Assembly: GCF_015070875.1 (NCBI RefSeq)
Contig: NZ_JADDIV010000004.1
Location: 310,001-374,000, forward strand
Reading direction: 5' to 3'
DNA length: 64,000 nt
From: Ramlibacter pallidus
Lineage (GTDB): Bacteria > Pseudomonadota > Gammaproteobacteria > Burkholderiales > Burkholderiaceae_C
Shown: positions 44,126-52,195 of the stretch, piece by piece
How the letters are laid out: every line of letters begins with the position of its first letter
Position numbering within the stretch: position 1 is the stretch's first letter
Made by a program: the position numbers and the translations under genes
The notes under the pieces: generated by a model
Databases searched by the model: none
Told to the model about the DNA's origin: nothing
The model's input: only the letters and a program-made list of their open reading frames with translations

Positions 44126-45172
44126 TCAGGCCGGCGCCGGGCCGGTGATCTCGACGACGGTGTCGCCGCGCGCCGTGCGGCCGCTGCGGCCGGTGCTGGC
44201 GTGCTCCTGCAGCACCTTCGCCATGGCTTCGGACGCCACGATGCGCCAGCCCGTGCTGGCCGCGTATTCCTCCAGCGTCGCCACGGTGTTGACCGCATCG
44301 CCCGGCACCAGGGCATGGCCCTGGTCGCCGTGCAGCCCGTCGGACAGCGCCACGAGGGCAACCGGTCCCTGGTGCAGCGCCACGCTCACGGGGCGCTCGC
44401 GCGGCGCCGCCTTCGCCAGCGCGATGGCCGCGCGCAGCACGCGCAGTTCGGGCGGCGTGGTCTTGGTGCCCTGGTCGGCGAACACCGCCATCAGCTTGGT
44501 TCCGTAGGGGAGCACCTGGGTGGCGCCCCAGAGGTAGAGCGTGTCCCGCGCGGCCTGCTGCGCCTGCTTGACCCGCTCGATCAGGCCGTCCTCGGAAGGG
44601 GCCGCGCCGCCGCTGACCAGGTCGGCCAGCAGCACGAAGGCGTTGTCGTAGTGCAGGTCGGTCGCGGCATTCGCCTGGCTCCAGCGGGCGTTGATCTCCC
44701 GCTGCAGCTTGGTTTCGTACTGCCGGCTGAGCGTTTCCTTCTGCTGCTCGAGCGCGTTCTCCACGACGTCCGTCATGGACCCGCGGAAGGCTTCTTCCTG
44801 CATGTGCCGCCGCTGCAGGACGGCCGCCACGGCCTCGCACAGTTCGTCCGGGCGGTACGGCTTGGTCAGGTAGTCGTCGGCGCCGGCGGTCATGCCCTGG
44901 CGCATGTGCTGCCGGTCGGCCATGGCCGTCAGCAGGATGAAGGGCACGGTGACCAGGTCCGGGTCGGCACGCAGGGCGGCCAGCACCTCGTAGCCCGTCA
45001 TCCCCGGCATCATCACGTCGCACACGATGATGTCCGGTCGCTCCTTGCGGGCCGCCACGACGCCATGCGGGCCGTCGTGCGCTTCCCGCACCTCGTGTCC
45101 CGCCTTCTTCAGCGCGAAGCCCGCGATGAACCGCTGGGCCTCGTCGTCCTCGATCAACAATACGCTTGCCAT
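44126..45172 (-). CDS. Response regulator with degenerate class III cyclase-like output domain
   Basis: A 348-residue protein. Residues 1-120 are a receiver domain with the acidic pair (LIEDDEA), phospho-acceptor Asp of VCDVMMPG, Thr of LLTAM and Lys of LTKPY. A helical linker (about 125-165) leads to a class III nucleotidyl cyclase-like domain (about 175-340): AFVLLADLV, VALHQGPVALVAL, PGDAVNTVATLEEYA. The second metal-binding Asp, expected before the LMAVF strand, is missing (YGTKLMAVF), so catalysis is doubtful. It lies 40 bp downstream of gdhA, same direction. No kinase gene is adjacent. Confidence 0.85.
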   Translation of the reverse strand: MASVLLIEDDEAQRFIAGFALKKAGHEVREAHDGPHGVVAARKERPDIIVCDVMMPGMTGYEVLAALRADPDLVTVPFILLTAMADRQHMRQGMTAGADDYLTKPYRPDELCEAVAAVLQRRHMQEEAFRGSMTDVVENALEQQKETLSRQYETKLQREINARWSQANAATDLHYDNAFVLLADLVSGGAAPSEDGLIERVKQAQQAARDTLYLWGATQVLPYGTKLMAVFADQGTKTTPPELRVLRAAIALAKAAPRERPVSVALHQGPVALVALSDGLHGDQGHALVPGDAVNTVATLEEYAASTGWRIVASEAMAKVLQEHASTGRSGRTARGDTVVEITGPAPA

Positions 45173-45212
45173 TGCCGCATTCTCGCCCGGACGGTGCCCG
45201 GCAGGGAAGGAA

Positions 45213-46556
45213 TCAGATCACGCCTTGCGCAAGCATGGCGTCGGCCACCTTCACGAAACCGGCGATGTTGGCGCCGTCCACGTAACTGATGCTGCCGTCC
45301 TCGCGCTGGCCATGGCGCACGCAAGCCTTGTGGATGCCGCGCATGATGTCCAGCAGGCGCGCGTCGACCTCCTCGCGGGGCCACGACAGGCGCATGGCGT
45401 TCTGGCTCATTTCCAGGCCCGAAGTGGCGACGCCGCCGGCGTTGCTCGCCTTGCCGGGCGCGTACAGCACGCCGGCCTGCTCGAACACCTCGACGGCCGC
45501 CAGCGTGGAGGGCATGTTGGCGCCCTCGGCGACGCACAGCACGCCGTTCTTCACCAGGGTGCGGGCGTCCTCTTCGTCCAGCTCGTTCTGGGTGGCGCAG
45601 GGCAGGGCGACGTCGACCTTCACGCTCCAGGGCTTCGCGCCGCCGTGGAAGCGGGCCTTGGTGCGCTCGGCGTACTCGCTCGCGCGGCCGTACAGATGGT
45701 TCTTCACCTCCATCAGTTCGGCCAGCTTCGCCGGGGTGAAGCCGTCCTCGTCGACGACGGTGCCGCTCGAGTCGGAGACAGTCACCACCTTGGCGCCCAG
45801 CGCCATCGCCTTCTCCACCGCGTACTGCGCGACGTTGCCGGAGCCGGACACGCTGACGCGCAGGCCTTCGAAGTTGCGGCCGGCGCGCTGCAGCATCTCC
45901 TGCGCGAAGTAGACGGTGCCGTAGCCGGTGGCCTCCGGCCGGATCAGCGAGCCGCCGTACGACAGGCCCTTGCCGGTGAAGACGCAATCGGCGCGGTTGG
46001 TCAGCTTCTTCATCATGCCGTTCATGAAGCCGACCTCGCGGCCGCCGACGCCGATGTCACCGGCCGGCACGTCGGTGTCGCCGCCGATGTGGCGGAACAG
46101 CTCCGTGACGAAGGCCTGGCAGAAGCGCATCACCTCGCCCGGGCTGCGGCCCTTGGGGTCGAAGTCGCTCCCGCCCTTGCCGCCGCCCATGGGCAGCGTG
46201 GTCAGCGCGTTCTTGAACGTCTGTTCGAACGCGAGGAACTTCAGGATGGACGCGTTGACCGAGGGGTGGAAGCGCAGGCCGCCCTTGTACGGGCCGATCG
46301 CGGAGCTGTGCTGGATGCGGTAGCCGCGGTTGACCTGGACCTCGCCCTTGTCGTCGATCCAGCTCACGCGGAACTGGATCAGGCGCTCGGGCTCGACCAG
46401 CCGGTCGAGCAGGCCCTGTTCGGCGTACTTCGGGTTCTTGCCGATGAAGGGCCAGAGGCTCTCCATCACTTCGCTGACGGCCTGCAGGTACTCGGGCTGG
46501 CCGGGGTTGCGGCTGGCGACGTTCGCCAGGAAATCGTGGACGCTCTGGTATTTCAC
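45213..46556 (-). CDS. gdhA: NADP-specific glutamate dehydrogenase
   Basis: A 447-residue hexameric-type GDH that forms glutamate from 2-oxoglutarate and ammonia. The substrate lysine motif is PMGGGKGGSDFDPKGRS (about residues 122-138), and the N terminus matches the family (NPGQPEYLQAV). The start is GTG at 46556. The leader just before it is pyrimidine-rich and shows no usual ribosome binding site, and a GGGGGG-AAG-CCCCCC hairpin lies at 46574-46588. Confidence 0.97.
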   Translation of the reverse strand: MKYQSVHDFLANVASRNPGQPEYLQAVSEVMESLWPFIGKNPKYAEQGLLDRLVEPERLIQFRVSWIDDKGEVQVNRGYRIQHSSAIGPYKGGLRFHPSVNASILKFLAFEQTFKNALTTLPMGGGKGGSDFDPKGRSPGEVMRFCQAFVTELFRHIGGDTDVPAGDIGVGGREVGFMNGMMKKLTNRADCVFTGKGLSYGGSLIRPEATGYGTVYFAQEMLQRAGRNFEGLRVSVSGSGNVAQYAVEKAMALGAKVVTVSDSSGTVVDEDGFTPAKLAELMEVKNHLYGRASEYAERTKARFHGGAKPWSVKVDVALPCATQNELDEEDARTLVKNGVLCVAEGANMPSTLAAVEVFEQAGVLYAPGKASNAGGVATSGLEMSQNAMRLSWPREEVDARLLDIMRGIHKACVRHGQREDGSISYVDGANIAGFVKVADAMLAQGVI

Positions 46557-46637
46557 GGGTGCGGGAGGAGACAGGGGGGAAGCCCCCCATTCTGCCTCCG
46601 TGCACCAAATGAGTGCCTAAGGACTACGTCCGCGGCG

Positions 46638-47750
46638 TCAGTTGCCGCCCCACATTTCCCGTGCCGTCTCGATCACCAGGCGCAGCTTGTTGCGCTGGTC
46701 TTCCACGGCGATGTTGTTGCCGTGGACGGTGCTCGAGAAGCCGCATTGCGGCGACAGCGCCAGCTGCTCCATCGGCGCGTACTTGGCGGCTTCCTCGATG
46801 CGGCGCTTGAGGGCGTCCTTGCTTTCCAGCTGGCCGAACTTGGTGGTCACCAGGCCCAGCACCACCGTCTTGCCCTTGGGCAGGTAGCGAAGCGGGCGGA
46901 AGTCGCCGGAGCGCTCGTCGTCGTACTCCATGAAGTACGCGTCGATGTCCATTTCCTTCAGCAGCGCCTCGGCGACGGGCTCGTAGTTGCCGGCGGCGGC
47001 GTGCGTGCTCTTGAAGTTGCCGCGGCACAGGTGCATGGCCAACAGCATGCCCTGCGGCTTCTGCGCCACCACCTTGTTGATGAAGGTGGCGTAGCGGTGC
47101 GGCAGTTCGTTGGGGTCGTCGCCCCGCTGGCGCGCGGCTTCGCGCATCTTCTCGTCGCACAGGTAGGCCAGGTTGGTGTCGTCCATCTGCACGTAGCGGC
47201 AGCCGGCTTCGTACAGCGAGCGCAGCTCGTCGCCGTAGGCCTTGGCCACGTCGTCGTAGAACGCCGGGTCCAATTCGGGGTAGGCGTCCTTGCTGATGCC
47301 CGCGCGGCCGCCGCGGAAGTGCAGCATGGTGGGCGAGGGGATCGTCACCTTGGGCGTGCGGCCGGCGGAGACCTGCGACTTCAGGTACTCGAAGTCGGCC
47401 TTCTGGATGTCCTTGGCGTGGCGCACCTTGTCGATCACGCGGATCACGGGCGGCGCCAGTTCCTCGGTGCCGTCCGGCTTGCGGATGGTGACCGGGATGT
47501 CGGTCTTGACGCCACCGAGCTGCTCGAGGAAGTCGATGTGGAAGTAGGTGCGACGGAACTCGCCGTCGGTGATGCTCTGCAGGCCGACGTCCTCCTGGAA
47601 CTTCACGATCTCGGTGATCGCCTTGTCTTCCACCCGGCGCAGCTGCTCGGGCGTGATCTCGCCCTTGGCCTTCTGGGCGCGGGCTTCCAGCAGGTACTGC
47701 GGCCGCAGGAAGCTGCCGACGTGGTCGTAACGGGCGGGGAGTTGCATCAT
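46638..47750 (-). CDS. MetE C-terminal-like cobalamin-independent methyltransferase
   Basis: A 370-residue protein equal in size to the catalytic half of MetE. Zinc-site residues are seen in AMHLCRGN (His and Cys), the FMEYDDE glutamate and the SPQCGFSS cysteine. Free-standing proteins of this type (YxjG/YxjH-like) transfer methyl groups to homocysteine from uncertain donors. It lies downstream of vanBA, separated by a family A repeat, and may be co-transcribed with it. Confidence 0.88.
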   Translation of the reverse strand: MMQLPARYDHVGSFLRPQYLLEARAQKAKGEITPEQLRRVEDKAITEIVKFQEDVGLQSITDGEFRRTYFHIDFLEQLGGVKTDIPVTIRKPDGTEELAPPVIRVIDKVRHAKDIQKADFEYLKSQVSAGRTPKVTIPSPTMLHFRGGRAGISKDAYPELDPAFYDDVAKAYGDELRSLYEAGCRYVQMDDTNLAYLCDEKMREAARQRGDDPNELPHRYATFINKVVAQKPQGMLLAMHLCRGNFKSTHAAAGNYEPVAEALLKEMDIDAYFMEYDDERSGDFRPLRYLPKGKTVVLGLVTTKFGQLESKDALKRRIEEAAKYAPMEQLALSPQCGFSSTVHGNNIAVEDQRNKLRLVIETAREMWGGN

Positions 47751-47796
47751 GGTTTCTTGTCTCTCTCTCGGTGAACGCGCAATGTTAACGGTCTTG

Positions 47797-47884
47797 CTCC
47801 CTCTCCCCTCTGGGGAGAGGGCTGGGGTGAGGGGCAGGCCGCGGTGCCCCTCACCCTACCTTCTCCCCAGGGGGGAGAGGGAAA
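47797..47884. repeat. Intergenic palindromic repeat pair, family A
   Basis: CTCCCTCTCCCCTCTGGGGA begins the first half at 47797. The mirrored half (CTTCTCCCC...GGGGAGAGG) ends at 47881, and inner arms GGGGTGAGGGGC and GCCCCTCACCC also pair. The element lies directly between vanB and the MetE-like gene and could fold into one long stem. Confidence 0.78.
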
Positions 47885-47887
47885 GGC

Positions 47888-48844
47888 TTAGAGGTCCAGC
47901 ACCAGCAGCGGCGACTTCGCCCGCGAGCAGCAGGGCGTGAACTGGTCGTTGGCCGCCTTCTCCTCGTCCGTGAAGTACAGGTCGCGGTGGTCGCACTCGC
48001 CCTGCAGCACGCGCGTGATGCAGGTGCCGCAGACCCCTTGTTCGCACGAGGTCAGGATCTCGATGCCATGTTCCTGCAGCGCGTGCACCACCGTCTGGTC
48101 GGCGGGGATGTCGTACACGGCGCCGCTGCTGGCGATCTTCACCTGGAAGGCGCGGTCGCCGGTGGTGTCCTGCGGTGCCGCGCCGAAGTACTCCAGGTGC
48201 ACCTGCTCCTGCGGCCAGCCGAGGCCTTGCGCCGTCTTCACCACGAAGTCGATGAAGCCCGTTGGCCCGCAGACGTAGAGGTGCGTGCCGGGCTGCGGCG
48301 CTCCCAGTTCCGCCGCCAGGTCCAGCTTCTGCGCGGCCTCGCCGTCGTCGAAATGGAAGCGCACGCGGTCCGCATAGGCGGATGCGCCGATCTCGTCCCG
48401 GAAAGCGGTGCGTTCGGCCGATCGCGTGCTGTAGTGCAGGGTGAAGTCCGCCCCGCTCGTCGCCAGGCGCTGGGCCATCGCCAGCAACGGGGTCACGCCG
48501 ATGCCGCCCGCGAACAGCAGCGTGCGCTGCGCGTGCACCAGCGGGAAGTGGTTGCGCGGCTCGCTGATCAGCAGTGTGTCGCCTTCCTTCAGCGCCTCGT
48601 GCATGGCGGCCGAGCCGCCGCGCGAGTTGGCGTCGCGCAGCACCGCGATGCGGTAGCGGTGGTTCTCGGCCGCGTCGTTGCACAGCGAGTACTGGCGCGT
48701 CAGCCCGCCGGGCACCTGCACGTCGATGTGCGAGCCGGCGGAGAACGCGGGCAGGGCGCCGCCGTCGGGCCGGGCGAGTTCGAAACTGGCGATGTCCAGC
48801 GCTTCCTGCTTCCTGCGCAGGACCTTCACGGGGATCTGGGCCAT
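47888..48844 (-). CDS. vanB: Vanillate O-demethylase reductase subunit
   Basis: A 318-residue class IA-type reductase. It has an FMN domain (RQYSLCND), an NAD domain (FAGGIGVTPLLAMAQ; CGPTGF) and a C-terminal plant-type 2Fe-2S domain (CEQGVCGTC and a later Cys). It passes electrons from NADH to VanA. It follows vanA by 4 bp. The call as VanB rests on the adjacent vanA. Confidence 0.93.
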   Translation of the reverse strand: MAQIPVKVLRRKQEALDIASFELARPDGGALPAFSAGSHIDVQVPGGLTRQYSLCNDAAENHRYRIAVLRDANSRGGSAAMHEALKEGDTLLISEPRNHFPLVHAQRTLLFAGGIGVTPLLAMAQRLATSGADFTLHYSTRSAERTAFRDEIGASAYADRVRFHFDDGEAAQKLDLAAELGAPQPGTHLYVCGPTGFIDFVVKTAQGLGWPQEQVHLEYFGAAPQDTTGDRAFQVKIASSGAVYDIPADQTVVHALQEHGIEILTSCEQGVCGTCITRVLQGECDHRDLYFTDEEKAANDQFTPCCSRAKSPLLVLDL

Positions 48845-48848
48845 GGCG

Positions 48849-49892
48849 TCAGGCCTGCAGCGGCGGCTGCTGTTCGGCGGCGACCAGGCGGTCGATGATG
48901 CGGCGCGACTGGACGCCGCCGGCGTCGATGTTGAGCATCAGCAGCCGCCGGTTCGGGTGCAGCGACAGGTTGCGCTGCTGCGCCTCCAGCACCGCGGTGT
49001 CTTCGGCGAACACCTTGGCCTGGCCGTCGCGGATCTGGGCGGTCAGGTTGGTGTCGCGCACGTTGAAGTTGCGCGCCATCCCCCAGAAGTACCACATGCT
49101 CGTCTCGGTCTCGGGCGTGAGGAAGTCGACCACCACGCTGGAGACCTTGTGCTCCGGCGGCGCGTCGTAGCCGCCCTTGCCGGCGTGCGCCACGCCGACT
49201 TCGATCATCACGTGGCTGGGCGGGTAGAAGTGGCACACCTGCCAGCGGTCCACCGGCACGTCGTCGGCCAGGTTGTTGCCGCGCAGGTTGGCGCGCCAGA
49301 ACGGCGGCGCCATCACGTTCTGCATGTAGCGGCTGGTGACCACGTGGTCGCCCTCGGCCTTGGTCGTGACGGGCGCTTCGTCGATCTCCTTCTGGCCGAT
49401 GCTGGACACGTGCACGTAGGTCTCGTGCGTCAGGTCCATGAGGTTGTCGACCATGAGGCGGTAGTCGCAGGCGATGTGGTACAGGCCGCCGGCATACGTC
49501 CACTCGGGGCTGACCGCCCATTCGAGGTGGTGGATCTTGGCCTCGTCGGCCAGCGCCGGGTCGCCGGGCCAGACCCAGACGAAGCCGTACTTCTCCACCA
49601 CCGGGTACGACTTGACCTTCGGGAAGCCCTGCACCCGCTGGCCGGGCATCGAGATCGTCTTGCCGTCGCAGCCCATGACCAGCCCGTGGTAGCCGCACAC
49701 CAGCTTGCCTTCGCACACGGTGCCCAGCGACAGCTGCGCGCCGCGGTGCGGGCAGAAGTCTTCCACCGCGGCGGCGCGGCTGTCCTCGCCCCGGTAGAAG
49801 GCGATCTTCTCGTTGCAGATCGTGCGGCCCAGGGGCTTGTCGTTGATCTCGTCGGGCATGCAGGCGACGTACCAGGCGTTCTTCGGGAACAT
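48849..49892 (-). CDS. vanA: Vanillate O-demethylase oxygenase subunit
   Basis: A 347-residue Rieske oxygenase. The cluster motif is CPHRGAQLSLG...CGYHG (about residues 47-70), and the mononuclear iron site lies in DLTHETYVH (about residues 154-162). It removes the methyl group of vanillate as formaldehyde, giving protocatechuate. The start at 49892 (MFPKNAWYVACMPDE) matches VanA; a longer frame to 50147 crosses the promoter. It diverges from vanR. Confidence 0.94.
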   Translation of the reverse strand: MFPKNAWYVACMPDEINDKPLGRTICNEKIAFYRGEDSRAAAVEDFCPHRGAQLSLGTVCEGKLVCGYHGLVMGCDGKTISMPGQRVQGFPKVKSYPVVEKYGFVWVWPGDPALADEAKIHHLEWAVSPEWTYAGGLYHIACDYRLMVDNLMDLTHETYVHVSSIGQKEIDEAPVTTKAEGDHVVTSRYMQNVMAPPFWRANLRGNNLADDVPVDRWQVCHFYPPSHVMIEVGVAHAGKGGYDAPPEHKVSSVVVDFLTPETETSMWYFWGMARNFNVRDTNLTAQIRDGQAKVFAEDTAVLEAQQRNLSLHPNRRLLMLNIDAGGVQSRRIIDRLVAAEQQPPLQA

Positions 49893-49929
49893 GGGGCGGA
49901 TGCGGGAAGTGGAGGGGATTGGCGCCCAT

Positions 49930-50025
49930 TGTATACAGCGATTCCGGCCTCCAGGCCCATCCGCACAGGGAAGAAGTGGATTGACCAGGCCCGGATCGGT
50001 CCCATAATCCACGTCCATGTATACA
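49930..50025. promoter_or_regulatory. Two VanR operator candidates in the vanA-vanR intergenic region
   Basis: The palindrome TGTATACA occurs twice, at 49930-49937 and 50018-50025, 88 bp apart. The first lies 38 bp before vanA, and the second overlaps the vanR start codon. The GTATAC core suits FCD-type GntR regulators. This arrangement would repress both vanAB and vanR. Confidence 0.65.
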
Positions 50026-50748
50026 GAAATGAGCGCCCAGGTCCGGGCGCAGGTCCGCCTGCGGGAGCTGATCCTGTCCGGCGAACTGCCGCCCGGCTCC
50101 CGGGTCGCGGAGCTCGCCATCGTCGAGCGGCTCGGCGTCTCCCGCACGCCGATCCGCGCCGCGCTGCTGCGGCTGGAGCAGGAAGGCCTGATCGAATCGC
50201 TGCCGGGCGGCGGCTATGCGGTGCGCTCGTTCTCGGAGCGCGACGTGTCGGATGCGATCGAGCTGCGCGGCACGGTCGAAGGCCTGGTCGCCCGCACGGC
50301 CGCCGAACGCGGCGCGCCGGCCGAAGTGCTGGACGAGGCGCGGGCGGTGCTGCGCGACATCGACCAGGTGCTGGCCCGCGCGGCGCTCGACGACGAGTCC
50401 TTCTCCCGCTACGTCGAGCTCAACGGCCGCTTCCACGTGCTGCTCGGCGAACTGGCGGCCAGCCCGCTGCTCGCGCGCGAGATGGAGCGTGTCGCGAGCC
50501 TGCCGTTCGCCTCGCCCTCGGCCTTCGTCATCGCCCAGTCCAACACGCCGCAGGCGCGCGACATGCTGATCGTCGCGCAGGACCACCACTGGCAGGTGCT
50601 GGCCGCGATCGAGGCGCGGGAGGGTTCGCGGGCCGAGGCGCTGATGCGCGAGCATTCCCGCATCGCGCAGCGCAACCTGCGCGCCGTCGTCCAGAGCCAG
50701 GAACACGACCGGATGCCGGGCGTGCGCCTGATCCGCAAGCGCGGGTGA
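50017..50748 (+). CDS. vanR: GntR-family (FadR/FCD) regulator of vanillate demethylase
   Basis: A 243-residue regulator. The winged helix covers about residues 8-72 (LRELILSGELPPGSRVAELAIVERLGVSRTPIRAALLRLEQEGLIE), followed by an all-helical FCD ligand domain with metal-type histidines (ELNGRFHVLLG, DHHWQVL, EHSRIAQRN). It diverges from vanAB, so vanillate is the likely inducer. One of the two TGTATACA palindromes overlaps its start. Confidence 0.9.
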   Translation: MYTEMSAQVRAQVRLRELILSGELPPGSRVAELAIVERLGVSRTPIRAALLRLEQEGLIESLPGGGYAVRSFSERDVSDAIELRGTVEGLVARTAAERGAPAEVLDEARAVLRDIDQVLARAALDDESFSRYVELNGRFHVLLGELAASPLLAREMERVASLPFASPSAFVIAQSNTPQARDMLIVAQDHHWQVLAAIEAREGSRAEALMREHSRIAQRNLRAVVQSQEHDRMPGVRLIRKRG

Positions 50749-50913
50749 GCGCAACGGTGCTCCATAATCATCTCCGAATATCGGCCCCATCGTTATAGAG
50801 AAAGCGGATACCTGTTAGACCGGCCCCCGCGTATGCGTGGCACCGCGTGCCGCGCAGAATCCGCGGGTCGCAAGGCAGGACCGCCTGCGTCCACCCACTC
50901 CCTCGGAGACCCC

Positions 50914-52086
50914 ATGCAAAAGCGAACCCTGCTGAAAACCGCCGCCGCCGTCGCCATGCTCGCCACGGGCAGCGTTGCCCTGGCGCAGAGCGCCCCGTTC
51001 AAGATCGGCCTGATCCTGCCGATGACCGGCCAGCAGGCCACCACCGGCCGCCAGATCGAGGCCGCCGCGCGCCTGTGGATCGCGCAGAACGGCGACACCG
51101 TCGCCGGCCGCAAGGTGCAGCTGATCGTCAAGGACGACACCAGCGTGCCGGACGTCACCCGCCGCGTCGCGCAGGAACTGATCGTCAACGAGAAGGTCGA
51201 CGTGCTCGCCGGCTTCGGCATCACGCCGTCCGCGCTGGCGGTGGCCCCGATGGCCACGCAATCCAAGACGCCGCTGGTGGTGATGGCCGCCGCCACCTCC
51301 AGCATCACGGAAGCCTCGCCCTACGTCGTCCGCACCAGCTTCACGCTGCCGCAAGCCGCGGTGGCCATGGCCGACTGGGCGCCCAAGAACGGCATCAAGA
51401 CGGTCGTGACGCTGGTCACCGACTACGGCCCGGGCCTGGACGCCGAGAAGTTCTTCAAGAGCCGCTTCGAATTCAACGGCGGCAAGGTGCCCGAGACGCT
51501 GCGCGTGCCGCTGCGCAACCCGGACTTCGCCCCCTTCCTGCAGAAGGTGCGTGACATCAAGCCCGACGCGCTGTTCGTGTTCGTGCCCTCCGGCGCGGGC
51601 GCCGCGGTGATGAAGCAGTTCGGCGAGCGCGGCATGGACAAGGCCGGCATCAAGCTGATCGGCACCGGCGACGTGACGGACGACGACCAGCTCAACGACA
51701 TGGGCGACGTCGCCCTGGGCGTGGTCACCTCGCACCACTACTCGGCCTACCACCCGTCCCCCGCCAACAAGAAGTTCGTGGCCGAATTCCAGAAGGCCAA
51801 CAAGGGCCTGCGCCCGAACTTCATGGCCGTGGGCGGCTACGACGGCATGCGCGTCATCTACGAAGCGCTCAAGAAGACCGGCGGCAAGGGCGGCGGCGAC
51901 GCGCTGCTGGCCGGCATGAAGGGCCAGATCTTCGAAAGCCCGCGCGGTCCGGTCTTCATCGACGCGCAGACCCGCGACGTCGTGCACAACATCTACCTGC
52001 GCAAGGTCGAGAAGAAGGACGGCCAGCTGCACAACGTCGAGTTCGACGTGCTGAAGGACGTCAAGGATCCGGGCAAGACGAAGTAA
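50914..52086 (+). CDS. livK: ABC transporter substrate-binding protein of the vanillate-linked LIV importer
   Basis: A 390-residue periplasmic binding protein with a signal peptide (MQKRTLLKTAAAVAMLATGSVALAQS) and the LivK-like mature start APFKIGLILPMTGQQATTG. The start at 50914 is chosen over an in-frame ATG at 50833, which lacks a signal peptide. It heads livKHMGF, 165 bp after vanR; that gap shows no TGTATACA. The neighbourhood suggests an aromatic acid ligand. Confidence 0.92.
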   Translation: MQKRTLLKTAAAVAMLATGSVALAQSAPFKIGLILPMTGQQATTGRQIEAAARLWIAQNGDTVAGRKVQLIVKDDTSVPDVTRRVAQELIVNEKVDVLAGFGITPSALAVAPMATQSKTPLVVMAAATSSITEASPYVVRTSFTLPQAAVAMADWAPKNGIKTVVTLVTDYGPGLDAEKFFKSRFEFNGGKVPETLRVPLRNPDFAPFLQKVRDIKPDALFVFVPSGAGAAVMKQFGERGMDKAGIKLIGTGDVTDDDQLNDMGDVALGVVTSHHYSAYHPSPANKKFVAEFQKANKGLRPNFMAVGGYDGMRVIYEALKKTGGKGGGDALLAGMKGQIFESPRGPVFIDAQTRDVVHNIYLRKVEKKDGQLHNVEFDVLKDVKDPGKTK

Positions 52087-52096
52087 GTTTGCATTC

Positions 52097-52184
52097 CTCC
52101 TTCCCCCTCTGGGGGAAGGTCGGGATGGGGGCGCTCCCGGCGTGCGCCCCCACCCCAGCCCTCCCCCAGAGGGGGAGGGAGAAG
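52097..52184. repeat. Intergenic palindromic repeat pair, family A
   Basis: CCTCCTTCCCCCTCTGGGGG begins the first half; the second (CTCCCCCAGAGGGGGAGGG) ends at 52180. It lies between the binding-protein gene and livH, the same position as in the first LIV operon (25680). The purine-rich end of the second half lies 12 bp before the livH start and may serve as part of its ribosome binding site. Confidence 0.78.
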
Positions 52185-52195
52185 AATCCCACCCC

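Noticed and set aside
50749..50913. Third VanR site or defined promoter before the second livK
   Set aside because: No TGTATACA is present and the -10-like matches (for example CATAAT) lack a convincing -35.
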